A program made the translations under genes and the position numbers. The notes under the pieces are model-generated. The model made no database searches and was not told the origin of the DNA. It saw only the letters and a program-made list of their open reading frames with translations. A stretch of 64,000 bases of DNA. Origin: Emydura subglobosa (Eukaryota > Chordata > Testudines > Chelidae). Numbering within the stretch: position 1 is the stretch's first letter; each line of letters opens with the position of its first letter. The DNA lies in contig ML679956.1 of assembly GCA_007922225.1 (NCBI GenBank), positions 75,924,095 through 75,988,094 of the forward strand. The letters run 5' to 3'. Shown piece after piece: positions 34,056-45,075 of this stretch.

Positions 34056-34059
34056 TTAG

Positions 34060-34325
34060 AATGATCCAACGGCTGAAAGATGAAGTTAGACAAATTCAGA
34101 CTGGAAATAATGCATACATTTTTAACAGAGGATTATTAACGACTGGAATAATTTACCAAGGGTCGTAATGGGTACTCCATCACTGACTAGTTTTAAATCA
34201 GGAGGGGATGTTTTCCAAACAGCGCTACTCTAGAAATTATTTTGGGGATGTTTTGTGCCTGTGTGATACAGGAGGTCAGACTAAATGAGCACAGTGATCC
34301 CTCCTGGCCTGGGAAATCTACGAAT
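34060..34325 (+). mobile_element. CR1 LINE 3' end fragment
   Basis: GAAGTTAGACAAATTCAGAC, ACTGGAATAATTTACCAAGG, CAGGAGGTCAGACTAAATGA and CTCCTGGCCTGGGAAATCTA follow the CR1 3' region to its end. Confidence 0.85.
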
Positions 34326-34329
34326 AAAG

Positions 34330-35120
34330 AGGGATTGGCTGGTCAGCCCAGTACTGAACAGTGGTCAAGGACCTGATCTTTCACCCGAAGGCTAAGTGCC
34401 AGCAACTTCCATTGCCTTTGATAGGAGCTGAGAGCACAGAGCATTTTGCCCCAATTTTGGCTCCAAACCATAGTTATTACTCATGGCTGCCGTCTGATGG
34501 CCAGTAGGGTGACCTGTGTTGGTCTGTCCAGCTATCAGTGGCCAGACATCCACACACACAACCCATTGTCATAGCTGTATGTGATCAGTAACTTTTGTTG
34601 CAGTGTCTCATGGGAGAGGCAGATAGAACTGTCCTGCAGGAGACAGAACTACTGTACTTCTCCTATAGGTGGTCAATCTTGGTCCAAGTGCTGTGTTACC
34701 TATATTATAACCACCCCCCATCCCCAAATGTTCCCCGTAACTTGGGATAAATCCCACGCACCAGGAGTACATATGTTTGCAGAGAGCAGGTGATGGGGGC
34801 TGGGGGGAATCTATGCTTTTGTTTTGGCCAGTTAAACAAAAAATGCTTTCTGCCAACCATCCAAGCAGGTTGCACGGCTTGGCAAATAAACTTATCTCGA
34901 GGGTCCTTTGCTGAGAATATTTATCATTTCTTCCTGGAAAATATGCTGAGTACGATGACAACACAGCGTGGCACTCGAGTGGTGTAAGCCGAAGCTGGGT
35001 GGTGTGAACACTTTGCGGGGGCAAATCATCCAGGTGACGTATATTTGGAAAATACCGCCGATGGGTCAGTGTCAAAGTCAGAAAATGTGCTCTCCTCGCT
35101 TGCAGGCATTTCTATGACCG
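34330..35120. other. Intergenic, nothing recognised
   Basis: No exon or clear repeat recognised. The 155-codon minus-strand frame at 34608-35075 has no family resemblance. Confidence 0.35.
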
Positions 35121-35124
35121 TGTG

Positions 35125-35300
35125 ACCACTGTGGCCGACCCACTAACTCTGCCGTATGGAAGTTTAATTATCCCCACTTTACCTATGAGGAACTGAGGCA
35201 CTGTGGGAATAAGGCCCAGATCCTCAAAGGCATGAATTAGGCATCTAAATACCTTTTGAAGACCTGGGCCTAATTGACTTGTTCAAGGTCCCCTGGGGAG
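35125..35300 (-). mobile_element. MIR-type SINE fragment, antisense, split by a MITE
   Basis: CCCCACTTTACCTATGAGGA and AACTGAGGCACTGTGGGAAT precede the insertion at 35213, and TAATTGACTTGTTCAAGGTC follows it. Removing the insert and one TAA restores the usual antisense MIR order. Confidence 0.7.
35213..35270. mobile_element. Palindromic MITE nested in a MIR (GGCCCAGATCC family)
   Basis: Ends GGCCCAGATCCTCAAAGG and GAAGACCTGGGCC are inverted. TAA occurs directly on both sides (35210-35212 and 35271-35273), which could be a 3-bp target duplication. Only 58 bp long, with a shortened centre. Confidence 0.75.
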
Positions 35301-36160
35301 TCTGCCTTAGCCACAGGTTCAACCATCTTCAGAACTATTCTTCTGAGCTCTAGGGATAAGTCATCACTGCCAAGCAGAGGAAAGCATAGATTATGAGGCC
35401 AGAAGCAACCACTGGGCTCACAAAGTCTGACTTGCATAGACCTTCCGCGAGTTAACTCATGTTTGTAGTATCTGCAGTCTGCAGAGCACATGCGTGGAGG
35501 GGTAAATTCCATCAGAGGCAGGGGCGAGCACCCCCGTGTCCCTTCCATTTGGTAGTGAAATGTTCACAAGAGTCTCCGGAGAGACGCCTCCTCGCCCATC
35601 ATTTGTGGGAGACGCAGCATCACATGGGAATTGCACTGCCATTCCCTACGATGGATCTGTTCTGAGGATATCAGTGGAAGAATTTCATCTCTTGGGCATC
35701 AAATGGACTGCCCCATTTCACGGAACCACCTGAGCTTAAAAAGTGCCGAATGAAGGGAAAGTTTGTGGGTGCTTTTTGAGGTGTCTCTCGCCCTTTCCTT
35801 TAGGGCCAGATTACTTCAAAAGCACTCAGCATCCTTCCAAACCGGCCTGCTGAACTTTTCTGAAATCTTGGCCCCAATTTTGGGTGCTTTATGTCCTTTT
35901 GAAAATTCTGTCCTTATCCAAACCCACTAGAGTCAATGGAAAGACTTTTATTGCCTTCAATGGACATAAGATCTGGCCCTGAGATTCTATATCAGCTCCA
36001 TACATGCCTGCTTCCAGCTCTGTGAGAGTCTGAGCAATTCCTTCTCGACAGCCAAGAACTAGGCAGGGCAGCTCCTCTGTTAGGAGTGGGCTACATTTCT
36101 TCATTACCTTCTGCCTCTTATAGTAATAGACTCTAGGAGCACAATCTGTTTAGTTTAACA
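35301..36160. other. Intergenic, nothing firm
   Basis: A weakly palindromic stretch with AGGGCCAGATTACTTCAAAA (35803) to CTTGGCCCCAATTTT (35867) may be a further MITE remnant. No exon seen. Confidence 0.35.
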
Positions 36161-36162
36161 AA

Positions 36163-36577
36163 GTGAACGTTAAGGGGTGACTTGATCATGGTATATAAAT
36201 ACCTGCATGAGGAACAGAAATTTGTTAATGAGCTCTTTGATCTAGTAGAGAAAAGTATAACAAAATCCAATGACTGAACACTGAATCTAGACAAATTCAG
36301 ACTAGAAGTAAGGTATGCATTTGTTACCAGTGTGGTTAATTAACCACTGGGACAATTTAACAAGGGTTGTGGTGGAGCCTTCATCACTGGACCTTTTAAA
36401 GTCAAGATTGGATGTTTTTTTCTACAAGATATGCTCCAGTTCAAACAGGAATTAATTCAGGGACATTCTATAGCCTGTGTTATGCTGGTGGCCAGACTAG
36501 AGAAGGGGAGTAGTCCCTTCTGGATCGAGAATCTAGATGATCACAATGTTCCTTTCTGGCTTTATAAATCTACGATT
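36163..36577 (+). mobile_element. CR1 LINE 3' end fragment
   Basis: AGGGGTGACTTGATCATGGT, ACAAATTCAGACTAGAAGTA, AATTTAACAAGGGTTGTGGT and a terminal stretch ending AAATCTACGATTCTA follow CR1. The diagnostic 'gatcacaatgttcctttctgg' terminal wording is present and partly duplicated (36480-36555). Confidence 0.85.
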
Positions 36578-36579
36578 CT

Positions 36580-38025
36580 ACTAATTTAATCCCAGTTCTC
36601 TTGCAAAACACAATGTAGAACACAGCCCAATTACATGAAAAAAAAAATCTAAAGCAGACCAGTTAAAATTAATACATTTTTTTAATTTTCATTATAAAGT
36701 TAACACATCTATCAAATTTACCTGGTAACAAAAAAACAGTTACAAGACGCCACTAATGTTCTGTCAGTAGAAAATAGGGTGGAAAGACAATGAAGTCACA
36801 AGCACAACAGCTGAGCAACACCACTGTCCGAATGAGTTATTTCGGCAAATATATACTCTTACTAATATATACATTTGTTCATAAAATAAATAATCATAAA
36901 AAAATCATCAGACTTAACAAAGTACCAGGAAAAAAAACAAACCCCAAAAGATGACAATCCTACTTTGTACAATAGCTTTGGAATTTCAGGTTTTATAACA
37001 CGTGCTTTCTGTACGACGGGGTAGCGGGGCGCGAGGTGGGGAAACAGACAGCAATGCCACTTTGAAGACGGTGATGTAATCAGGGCAGACTGTGTTTGGA
37101 AGGGAGGCGGGGATGTGGCTGGGACAAAGCCCACCCGCAATAAGCTACTGGGAAATGCCTGCTGGAGGGGCTGCCCTATGGGGGAAGCCCCAGTGGTCCT
37201 ATGAGGCTGCATTTCATGGCTTTAGTGCAGCTGCTGGGCTCGTCAGATAGTCAAAAGCAAAGCGAGGCCCTGTCTGTGCAGGTCTCGATCTAGGAACTAC
37301 TGTGCCTGATACCACAGGAATACAATGGACAGGTTTATCGGTGCTCCATGCAAAGTAGGAAGTAGAGAAGCCTACGGCTGAATTGCAGCCTGTTAGAGGG
37401 TGAGAGGGCTTGGCAGCTGGTTGTGTAGGGGTGGTTTGTGATTTAGGAGGGTTTTGGCAATAGGTTGAGGGGGCCATGGTACTGGGTAGGTTTCATCAAC
37501 TAGGAGACAGTTCTGGGGAGGTTTGGCACCTGGGTGGGAGGCGTTTGGGCCTCTTGTGCCTTCCAAATGTGTGGCAGTTGTCAGGTGCATGCCGGGAAGG
37601 GGTCCTGACAAATATACGCCTACCCCACCCCCCTCGTCCCAAAAACCACAGAGCCCTGTGCAGCTGCGGGTTAGCACAGGTCTGCAGCAGTCATGCCCTT
37701 GGGCTGTTTGGTGGAGAGGGCTGTGTGTTGAGAAATAAATAAATACTAATAAATAAAGGCGAAGAAACCAGGCAAAGGGAAAGGCAAAATGGGAAAGCTT
37801 CCCATCATGTCCCTGACGACTCCCACACATGGCCGCCTGAGGCGTCCACCGCAAAGCCACTCTGGAAGGAGCGCGAGGCTGAGGAAGAGAGAGCGAAAGA
37901 AGAAGACGAGCGAGCCACATGGAAAAGATTCTTGTAGCCATTGCAACAACGGGGGAAGATTTCCCCCCGGCTGGATTATAGTCACAAAACATCAGGATTT
38001 AGCCCCTGGATGAGTGGGATAGGAT
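36580..38025 (-). other. Non-repetitive segment; candidate distal 3' UTR of WNT3
   Basis: No repeat signature was found. Read on the minus strand it runs from GC-rich pyrimidine text (about 38000-37000) into an AT-rich end (37000-36640) with T7 tracts and ATTAAA near 36685, and it stops at the CR1 at 36577. This composition is like a long vertebrate 3' UTR, and it lies on the WNT3 sense strand 5.7 kb downstream of the stop codon. A 199-codon open frame (37393-37992, minus) has no recognisable domain. The link to WNT3 is inference. It could equally be unique intergenic DNA. Confidence 0.25.
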
Positions 38026-38179
38026 TTTTTCCCCACTTTCATTATGTACTCACCAGCAGACATAGCAGAGGATTCACCCCCCCTCCCCTCTGCCTCTCAG
38101 TCAAATTCAGTAGCACTCACTAATGTAGATTCAAATAATTGTTTGCATGGCGTTGGTCACCCATCCCATGCCCTTGCGC

Positions 38180-38262
38180 GACAGTGTAAATCTGGAGTAA
38201 CACTGTTGAAGCCAAAAGGGTTACTCCGGATTAACATCAGTCCAGGTGAGAGCAGCATTAGG
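38180..38262. mobile_element. Palindromic MITE (GTAAATCTGGAGTAAC family)
   Basis: GTGTAAATCTGGAGTAACAC (38184 onward) and GGGTTACTCCGGATTAACATC are inverted arms around AAGCCAAAA. Confidence 0.6.
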
Positions 38263-38394
38263 CCCACGTATAGGTTGCCATCCTAAGGTCTCAGGGGGAG
38301 ATTTCCAAGGGGATGAAGGCGAGTTAAGCGCCCGATTCTCACGGGGAGTTGAGCACCTACCTCCCATTTGTGCCTTTGAAAATCTTCCCCTTTG

Positions 38395-38550
38395 ACAATG
38401 AGGGGAAAGGATTATTATCCCCACCTGGCAAATGGGGAAACTGAGGCAAAAGGAAGTTGGAACTGACTTGCCCAAGGGCACAAAGTTGGGAATTAGATCC
38501 GAATGCCCCCCCCCCCCTTCTCAAGACACAGGCCACTAATAGCTCCCACC
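38395..38550 (-). mobile_element. MIR-type SINE fragment, antisense
   Basis: ATTATTATCCCCACCTGGCA, AATGGGGAAACTGAGGCAAA and GACTTGCCCAAGGGCACAAA match the reverse complement of the MIR core. A 12-13 C run follows. Confidence 0.8.
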
Positions 38551-40195
38551 TTCAACGTCAAATGGAGTGCCTCATACCCGGTGATGGGCAGATAAGTCCC
38601 CAGGTCGACAGACTCCGGCAACCAGGCTTGGCACTGGAATAGCCAGGAAGCAAAAATTAGAAGTTCAGTTTGCGGCACAAGAGGGAGAGAGAGATTTGGG
38701 GCCTGGCCATTGGAGTCTGAGCTGTCAGGCTAACTATCTTGCAGAAAGCAAACCATACGCCCCCGCTGCCCAGGGAGAGCAGGGCGAGACGGGCTCCATT
38801 AGCAGTTAGCGGAGACAGAATTTAGCCAGAAGCGGACTAAAGAAGGAGGGAAACAGAGCTATTGCAATACAGACAGGGCACCCCCACCCCTAAACAGCCT
38901 CTCCTCCGATCATTGTACTGCACCTTCTACAACCCCTGCCCTCCCTGGGGTGGAGGTTCAGCTAGAGGGGTTACAGCCCTGGGCACACAGCCCGTTTTCC
39001 TGGGTACAGCACTTTCTGGAAGGGCTTTCCTGCTTGGTAGCTTCAGCTCTGAAGGAGGAAAGGCTCGGGGCTGCGGAAGGCAGGAAGTCACTTTCCTGTT
39101 GCTCATCAGTTCTAACTGGGAAGGGTTCACCGCACATTAACTGGGAGCTGGTGTCTACAGCCTGGGTACAGGTTGGTCCGATCAGATGGTTTTTTTTGCG
39201 TGCCTGTTTTTTTTTTTTAATACGTTTCTTCCCACACCAGTTGTCGAGAAGTCAAGAGACACCTAGGTTAGCTCCCAAGAGGAGCTGATGCTCAGTTCAG
39301 CACCCACCCCCTTCCATTAGGTACCGTTGCTATGACCACCCTCTCCCATTGCGCAGCGTCAGCAGGCCTGAACCTAGCATCTTCAGCATCAAACGCCACC
39401 ACTTCAGCTAAAGGAGTGACTCCAGTTGCAGTGCTAGGGTGTTATCCTGTATGTGGACCCGCCACTAGAGCGGGACATCACACTCACACACTTTACAACT
39501 GTATTATACCCAGTCTTCTCTCAGGATTAGGTCCTGACAAGCCCATTTCCTTCAATGGGCTTTGGATCAGACCCATTAATGCCTGACACTCCACGTCCTA
39601 CTGAAACCCAGCTAAGCCATGAATTGGTAGAAAACTTCACACCTTTCCCCCCCTTTTTTCTTTTTCTTCTTTTTACCCTAAAACAAACCCCCCAAAGTCC
39701 AAAAACGAAACAAAACAACCAACCAAAACCAAACCAAACCAATTTCTTTCATAGAAAGAAAACAAATCAGGCCAAATTCATCCCGGGTGTCACTCCACTG
39801 GCTGCAATGGAGTTGTATCAGGGATAATTGTGACCCATCATGCCTGGTTGTATAGATACAGTAAATGTGAGATAGCAGCATTTCAGAAGAGGATTATGGT
39901 TTTTTTTTTTCTTTCTTTTTTTTTTTTATACAGCTGTTTCTTGGCTTGATGTGTCTTTCCTTCTCTGTTATGTCACACAGACCCTTACAGTATTTCCTGT
40001 CTGCTCCCAAGATACATTTGGTCACACGCAAGAAGACACGGGAAAAAACACTGCGTTTTATTCAAGGTGGGCTGGACAGTTCACATTTGTCAGCGTTCGG
40101 AGATGAATGGTGCTGTGCATTTTGACCTGTGTGTGTTGTGTGCACAGAATAAATAAAGGTGGAAGGGAAAGATTTTGTGAAACCTGTTTAAGATT
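38551..40195. other. Non-coding, no gene recognised; T-rich tracts and one MITE remnant
   Basis: Contains T-rich tracts at 39209-39219 and 39901-39928 and a half-palindrome at 39528-39572 (GTCCTGACAAGCCCATTTCC and GGGCTTTGGATCAGACCC). No exon recognised. Confidence 0.4.
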
Positions 40196-40199
40196 ATGG

Positions 40200-40553
40200 T
40201 GAGTCTGAGCACTTAACATTTGCAAAGTGCTTCCCAGACAGTAAGTACAAAATATGTCACCTTAGTGAAGCAGGTAGTATCATGCCTGTTAAACAGTATA
40301 GGAACCTGAAGCAGATAGAAGCTGTGGCCCTAATTTTCCAGAAGTGATCTTGGGTCTTGGATGCCTTGGTATATAGACACCCAACATGAGAAGACACCGC
40401 AAATTGGACACCCAAAATCAGTGGCCAGTTTTACAAAATTAGGCCCCAATGACTTGTCCAGGGTCATAGGTGGAGCCAATCTCAGAGCTAGAATTAGAAC
40501 TCCAGAGTCCCTAGCTCCTAGATCTACCGTTAAACCATCTCTCGCCTCCACAC
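40200..40553 (-). mobile_element. MIR-type SINE, near full length, antisense, split by a MITE
   Basis: CAAAGTGCTTCCCAGACAGT and GTAGTATCATGCCTGTTAAA precede the inserted element at 40326-40447, and ATGACTTGTCCAGGGTCATA and 'ctagatctaccgttaaaccatctc' (the tRNA-like head) follow it. Confidence 0.75.
40326..40447. mobile_element. Palindromic MITE nested in a MIR (GGCCCTAATTTT family)
   Basis: Ends GGCCCTAATTTTCCAG and TTTACAAAATTAGGCCCC are inverted. Inner text ATGCCTTGGTATATAGACAC is partly repeated. It interrupts the SINE between its two core boxes. Confidence 0.7.
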
Positions 40554-40559
40554 GGGTCT

Positions 40560-40950
40560 GAGCTGGGACTAGAACCCACAAACGCATTTGGGGCCATTAA
40601 CAGAAACCATGCAGTTGTCTTTTCATTGATTTACGTGGGGGCTGGACCGCCTCCCTTAGACTATACGATGGTGAATACTTACATTAGAACAAGAAAGATG
40701 TTGAAAAAGTAGATATGGGCTTAGTTCAGAATCCTTTCTCCTGAATGGACACCCCCAACTGTTTGAAATCTGGACCCCCAGTCTGAACGTTGCCGCTTGA
40801 GGCCCATCTCCACTGCAGATCCATTCCTCATTTTACCCGTCTGCCATAATTTAGGCTCAGGATTTTGTGTGTTCCCCTGAAGAGGCCATCGCTTAGCAAG
40901 TGGCTAGGCTTCCCTCCCCACTTCCCAAGCAGATTTGAGAGCTAGTGATG
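40560..40950. other. Non-coding, nothing recognised
   Basis: No exon or clear repeat seen. Confidence 0.35.
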
Positions 40951-40952
40951 GT

Positions 40953-41048
40953 GGGCTTGATTCTGATCTCACTCACCGTGGGGTAGATCAAGCATAACTC
41001 TTGGTGCAGCTAACGTGCTGCAAAAGTGATGTGAGATCAGACTCAAGC
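40953..41048. mobile_element. Palindromic MITE (GGGCTTGATTCTGATCTCAC)
   Basis: GGGCTTGATTCTGATCTCAC (40953-40972) pairs in inverted orientation with GTGAGATCAGACTCAAGC (41031-41048). The interior is diverged. Confidence 0.75.
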
Positions 41049-41147
41049 TGGCCAGCTCTCCTTGGTGACACTCAGAATCTCAAACTCAAGTCTTTGAGTG
41101 GGTATTAGGCAGGGACAGATTTTAAATTACCTTACTCTACCGTATAA

Positions 41148-41216
41148 GGGCTAAATTCTTTGCTGGCCTAATCCCAGTGGAAGTCAGTGGGATTGCACCA
41201 GCAGTGAATTTAGTCC
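41148..41216. mobile_element. Palindromic MITE (GGGCTAAATTCTTTGCTGG)
   Basis: GGGCTAAATTCTTTGCTGG (41148-41166) and CCAGCAGTGAATTTAGTCC (41198-41216) are inverted arms around a GAAGTCAGTGGGA centre. Confidence 0.8.
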
Positions 41217-43200
41217 CTGATTATCGTTAAACCCACATTTGTGCGCTGTGCTGTTCAGGCTCCTGTGCAACCCTCATCCTCGAGATATGCGAGCGCCTTC
41301 TAGAAGTGCATTAAGTGACAGGCCTAGCATCTGTCCATGTGTTTCCTGTCACGGGAGCATGATCTTAAACAATTGCATTTATTTTTTCCTTGACAAACCT
41401 TTTCCATTTTGTTTTAAGAACTCCTTCCACTTCAGACAAGATTTTCTAAAATGTCCAGATGTTTCCCTTCCTTTTAAAGCTAGCGCGGGAATCTCCCTAG
41501 TCTCAGCCACTTCCTTCTGCGATGGCCTAGGTCTCTATTTAGTTTCTCTCTCTCTCCTTTCTAAACCAGAGATGAATCACTCTGGCATCAGTCAGCCTTT
41601 GCACAAAACTGACCCCGTCCATCCAGCGGGCTAGAAAGAGCGTGCCTCTGGGCACAGTTCAATTTAAGAGCAGGCCAGGAGGCACTGGGACTCAGAGACA
41701 CATCTCTGGGCACAACTCCTTCCCCCTTAGGCTCAGTTCATTCCTGGTTTCTCCTGCATTCTCTCCACTCCCCCACTCTGGTTCTCGAGAGGAAGCCAGC
41801 CTGTGGGGTAGGAGTGCTCTTATTCCCCCATGCAGGTGTGTAGCCACAACCTAGCCCAGAGTCATGATCCAGCTCCCACTGGCGTCAGGGGGAAGGCTCC
41901 CATGGCTCTGTCCTCATTTCCATTTCTGTCGTTCTTGATGGCAAAAGAAAAAAGACCAGTCCATTTCTCTAGAAGGGAGCCCAGCAGTGGGGAAAAGAGG
42001 TGAGACACAAAGGAGGCAAGGGGTAAACATGCCATGACTTCTGTGCTTGGTTCCCCTCTCACTTATACCAGTGTAAATCTGGAATAATTCAGCCCAGGCC
42101 AATAGGGTTATACTGCTATAAAAGCCAGTGTCAGGATGTGGAGATTCAGGCCTGAGAACCGACAGCCCCAAGCGAAGCCCTGATTACCATACAGCAAGTT
42201 ACATTGGCTAATGTAAACTTGGCAATCCTGATCTAGGTATCAGAGGTACAACAGCTTGCAATGCATGCAAAGGAATGGAGCGAATGAGCCAAAAGAAGCT
42301 TAACAACAGAGATAGGGCTGGGCTGCACAGCTGGGATTTGGATCTGGATCCAGGCTTGCCCAAAGTCGAGGGTGAGCCAGACTCAGGTTTTTTATTTGGC
42401 CTGTTACAGAGATGTTAATTGCGGCGATCTGAGCGGGATCCAAACTTGGCCAGAGTCCAAGGCCCTTCCAGTGGGAGGTTTTGGTTCAGGGTTTGTCTAG
42501 CGACACATAACATGCAGTCCTTCGGAACCGTTGTTCCCAACCGAGTTCTATTCTGAGGCTTCTGCTGCATGAGCTGTGCAGAGCGGATGAAATGAACTAA
42601 GTGCCCTTTCCGAAGGTAGTTACTTTGTTTCTCAAGCAGAAGCGGGGAAACACTTTTCAGGCTCTGCTTTCCTTCCTGGCCTGTGGTGCAAAGAAGAAAT
42701 GTCCTCATCACCTTAATCACAGGTGGTTTGCGCCCTGCCCCACTGCACGTCTCAACGGGAGTCCGCCTTCTGATCGGCTGAGTCACACCCCCGCCTAAAC
42801 AGGCCACAGCTGGGTCAGTGTCTGCTGGCGTGACTGCTGAGGAAAAGGAGCCATCTCGGTCTCTGTGGCCATACATTTGCTGTGTCCCCTTCACGACCCA
42901 CTCTGGGCACTGAGTTTTTACACACCACACGCACGCATGTGTATATATATCACAGCATATACCATGCCTGTTGAACTGGTGTCAATGGGACATGGGTAGT
43001 AATCCATCAGCAGTCTCTTTCTCTGCCGAAGTACTGAACGTGTCACTGCATCCTATGTCAAATCTGGCAGAAGCCACTATGTTAAAAAAGTTCATGCTAA
43101 GAGCTCATCCATTCTACAGCACTAAGGAAAGTTTGCAGCATTCCCCTGTTCCCAGGCGAAGTGGAAGGAGGGGTTGTTTGTTTTTGCATGAATTGATTAT
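41217..43200. other. Non-coding 3' flank of WNT3, one MITE remnant
   Basis: A diverged palindromic remnant lies around 42060-42160 (TTATACCAGTGTAAATCTGG). The 171-codon minus-strand frame at 42415-42930 has no recognisable family. This stretch lies downstream of the likely WNT3 polyadenylation signals but may still be transcribed. Confidence 0.35.
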
Positions 43201-43221
43201 TTTATTTTATTGTATTTTATT
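43201..43221 (-). terminator. Cluster of three AATAAA polyadenylation signals (WNT3 sense strand)
   Basis: TTTATT on the plus strand at 43201-43206, 43206-43211 and 43216-43221 gives three AATAAA hexamers on the minus strand, about 490-510 nt after the WNT3 stop. A T-rich plus-strand tract surrounds them. Hexamers alone are weak evidence. Confidence 0.4.
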
Positions 43222-43593
43222 GCTGGTCATGTTGTACGCAGAATCTGGTTGTTGGGGTTTGGAAAGGATCTCAGGATGCTTAGAGCTGTTGGCCGACACC
43301 ACTTCTTCCTATCGGGTTGGGAAGAGGAGGTGTTTAGGAAGTTGCAAGTCTTTCAAAGGACACTTAATAGCATGAGTCTCTTCAGGCTGGTTGGGAGAAG
43401 AGCAAAGAGTCATGGCCTTGCTAAGAATCTTCTCTCCAGTTCTGTGCTGTTGGGTAGTTAAAGAAATCACAGTCTCCTAACCGGTGCAGAACCATTTTGT
43501 ATGGAGTTCCATATTTGTAATGTTAGCCTCCAGATGCATCTCGGGATGACCAAGAAGTCATTAGATCTATTCTATCCAGCCAGTTTTAGCCTT

Positions 43594-43599
43594 TTTATT
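43594..43599 (-). terminator. Possible proximal AATAAA signal after the WNT3 stop
   Basis: AATAAA on the minus strand 109 nt beyond the stop codon. It is close to the coding end and lies in A/T-rich sequence, so it may be unused. Confidence 0.3.
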
Positions 43600-43707
43600 T
43601 TTTCTTTTACTATAATAAAAACGTAGACCTTTCCCATCTACACAACCTCAGAAGAAGCAGGCTCAAATCCATTTCTCTGCATGGAGCCTGTCCAGGGAAT
43701 GCCTGCT

Positions 43708-44187
43708 TTACTTGCACGTGTGAACGTCGTAAATTCGTATGCATTCCTGGCAGCTGACATAGCAGCACCAGTGGAAGATACAGTGGCACTTCTCCTTCCG
43801 TTTCTCAGTCCTTGTGTTGTGTCCGCGGCCACAGCACAGAAGGTCACATCCGTCTATCCCGTGGGAGGTGACGTTGCAGATCCTGTCACGGGTTCCGAAG
43901 GAGCCCGTCTCGGGGTTTGGCTCACAAAAGTTTGGCGAGTTCTCATAGTAAACCAGGTCTCTCTCAGTTGGGGCCTTGAAGAAGTTGTACTTGGGCCTGA
44001 GCGTCTCGACCCAGCCGCGAGACTCCCGGTGCTTCTCCACCACCATTTCAGAAGCGCTGTCGTATTTGTCCTTGAGATAGTCGCCGATGACCCTGAAGTC
44101 TGGTTGGGACCACCAACATGTCTTCACCTCACAGCTGCCTGACAGGCCATGGCATTTGCACTTCAGATGCATGTGATCAATTATGGA
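43708..44187 (-). CDS. WNT3: WNT3, last coding exon (exon 4)
   Basis: This exon encodes residues 197-355 (assuming standard exon 1-2 lengths) of WNT3, a secreted, lipid-modified ligand that binds Frizzled and LRP5/6 and activates beta-catenin signalling in gastrulation, limb and neural development. On the minus strand a pyrimidine-rich tract ends in TTTTCTAG, then the exon starts TCC at 44187 in phase 0; TAA is at 43710-43708. The acylated serine lies in CHGLSGSC and falls at residue 212. NVT at 301 is the expected N-glycosylation site. The C-terminal cysteine-rich region ([16 protein letters not shown] ... VHTCK) is complete, with no stop or frameshift. [12 protein letters not shown] and [13 protein letters not shown] distinguish it from WNT3A, which has TRVYDVHTCK. 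Cysteine content appears intact, so the gene looks functional. The 3' UTR continues to lower coordinates. Confidence 0.97.
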
Positions 44188-44794
44188 CTAGAAAACAGAG
44201 AAAAAAGGAAGAGGGAAACCATTAGCCTATATACTATGGATCAATAATACATTCAGTTATTTATCTAGCAATTTTTAACCCAAAGAATCCCAGGCAGAAG
44301 TGTAAATCCTCATTTGGTGTAAACCAGTAAAGTTTCATTAACGACACTGCTATACACCCCACCATGGATCTGACTTGTTCTCCATAAAGTGCTTTCAATG
44401 GCGAGTGAAATCATTCTAGTACGTGTGTGTGTAACTATCTCTATAGCTGTATTCACATACAAGGACCGCTTTCCCCAGGAGTGAAATGCAGCCACCTCTG
44501 AGCCACCACTCAGCCAAACCAAACAATTATTTAGGACTGGGCATGAAGGAGGATTCATAAGCCAATTTAAACTGCAGGGAGAATTCACAGATGGAATGTG
44601 CTATGATTATCCACACTGGAATTTAGCTAGGGCTTCGAAGCTCCCTTTTCTTGCAAAAGAGATTTGAGTCAAGGAGGAGAATGTCACCTACTGAATCACC
44701 AATGCCACTTCCTGCTGCCCCCTAAAATTTTCTTCACAGACCTCTTAACGGTGTGTTGAGCAGGTCAAACCTTGACAGCTGAAAGCACAGCTTG

Positions 44795-45075
44795 CAGTGT
44801 TGTCAACTCTTGCAATTTTATCATGAGCCTCATGATAGTTGGTGTTTTCCTTAAAGCCCCAGCTCCTGGAGGCATGTGAATAGGTGAGAATCTCAGCTTT
44901 TGTTAAAAAAAAAAATCTAAATTTTAGGCCCTTCTTCCCCCCAGTTGCTAATGGTTCAGAAACCCGCAGGTAAATAAAAAGAACTCAAAATGTATGATTA
45001 TTTTTTTAAAGCCAATCTCATGATTTTAGAAGCTTGACTCTTGATTTTTTTTAGTTCTTGAAGTTGACAATGCTG
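44795..45075. mobile_element. Non-autonomous DNA repeat (CAGTGTTGTCAAC), copy 2
   Basis: The ends CAGTGTTGTCAACTCTTGC and GAAGTTGACAATGCTG are inverted. CCTTAAAGCCCCAGCTCCTG, AAATAAAAAGAACTCAAA and CCAATCTCATGATTTTAG recur in the same order as in the copy at 21863. Inserted in WNT3 intron 3. Confidence 0.75.

Noticed and set aside
37393..37992. 199-codon minus-strand open frame
   Set aside because: Amino-acid composition (Leu, Pro, His, Arg rich without motifs) looks like translated non-coding GC-rich sequence; kept only as part of a possible 3' UTR.
42415..42930. 171-codon minus-strand open frame downstream of WNT3
   Set aside because: No recognisable family, no convincing splice context; probably chance in repeat-poor 3' flank.
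43708..44187. Assignment of the last exon to WNT3A
   Set aside because: The C-terminal [10 protein letters not shown] and TRTEKRKEK residues are those of WNT3; WNT3A differs at several of these positions.
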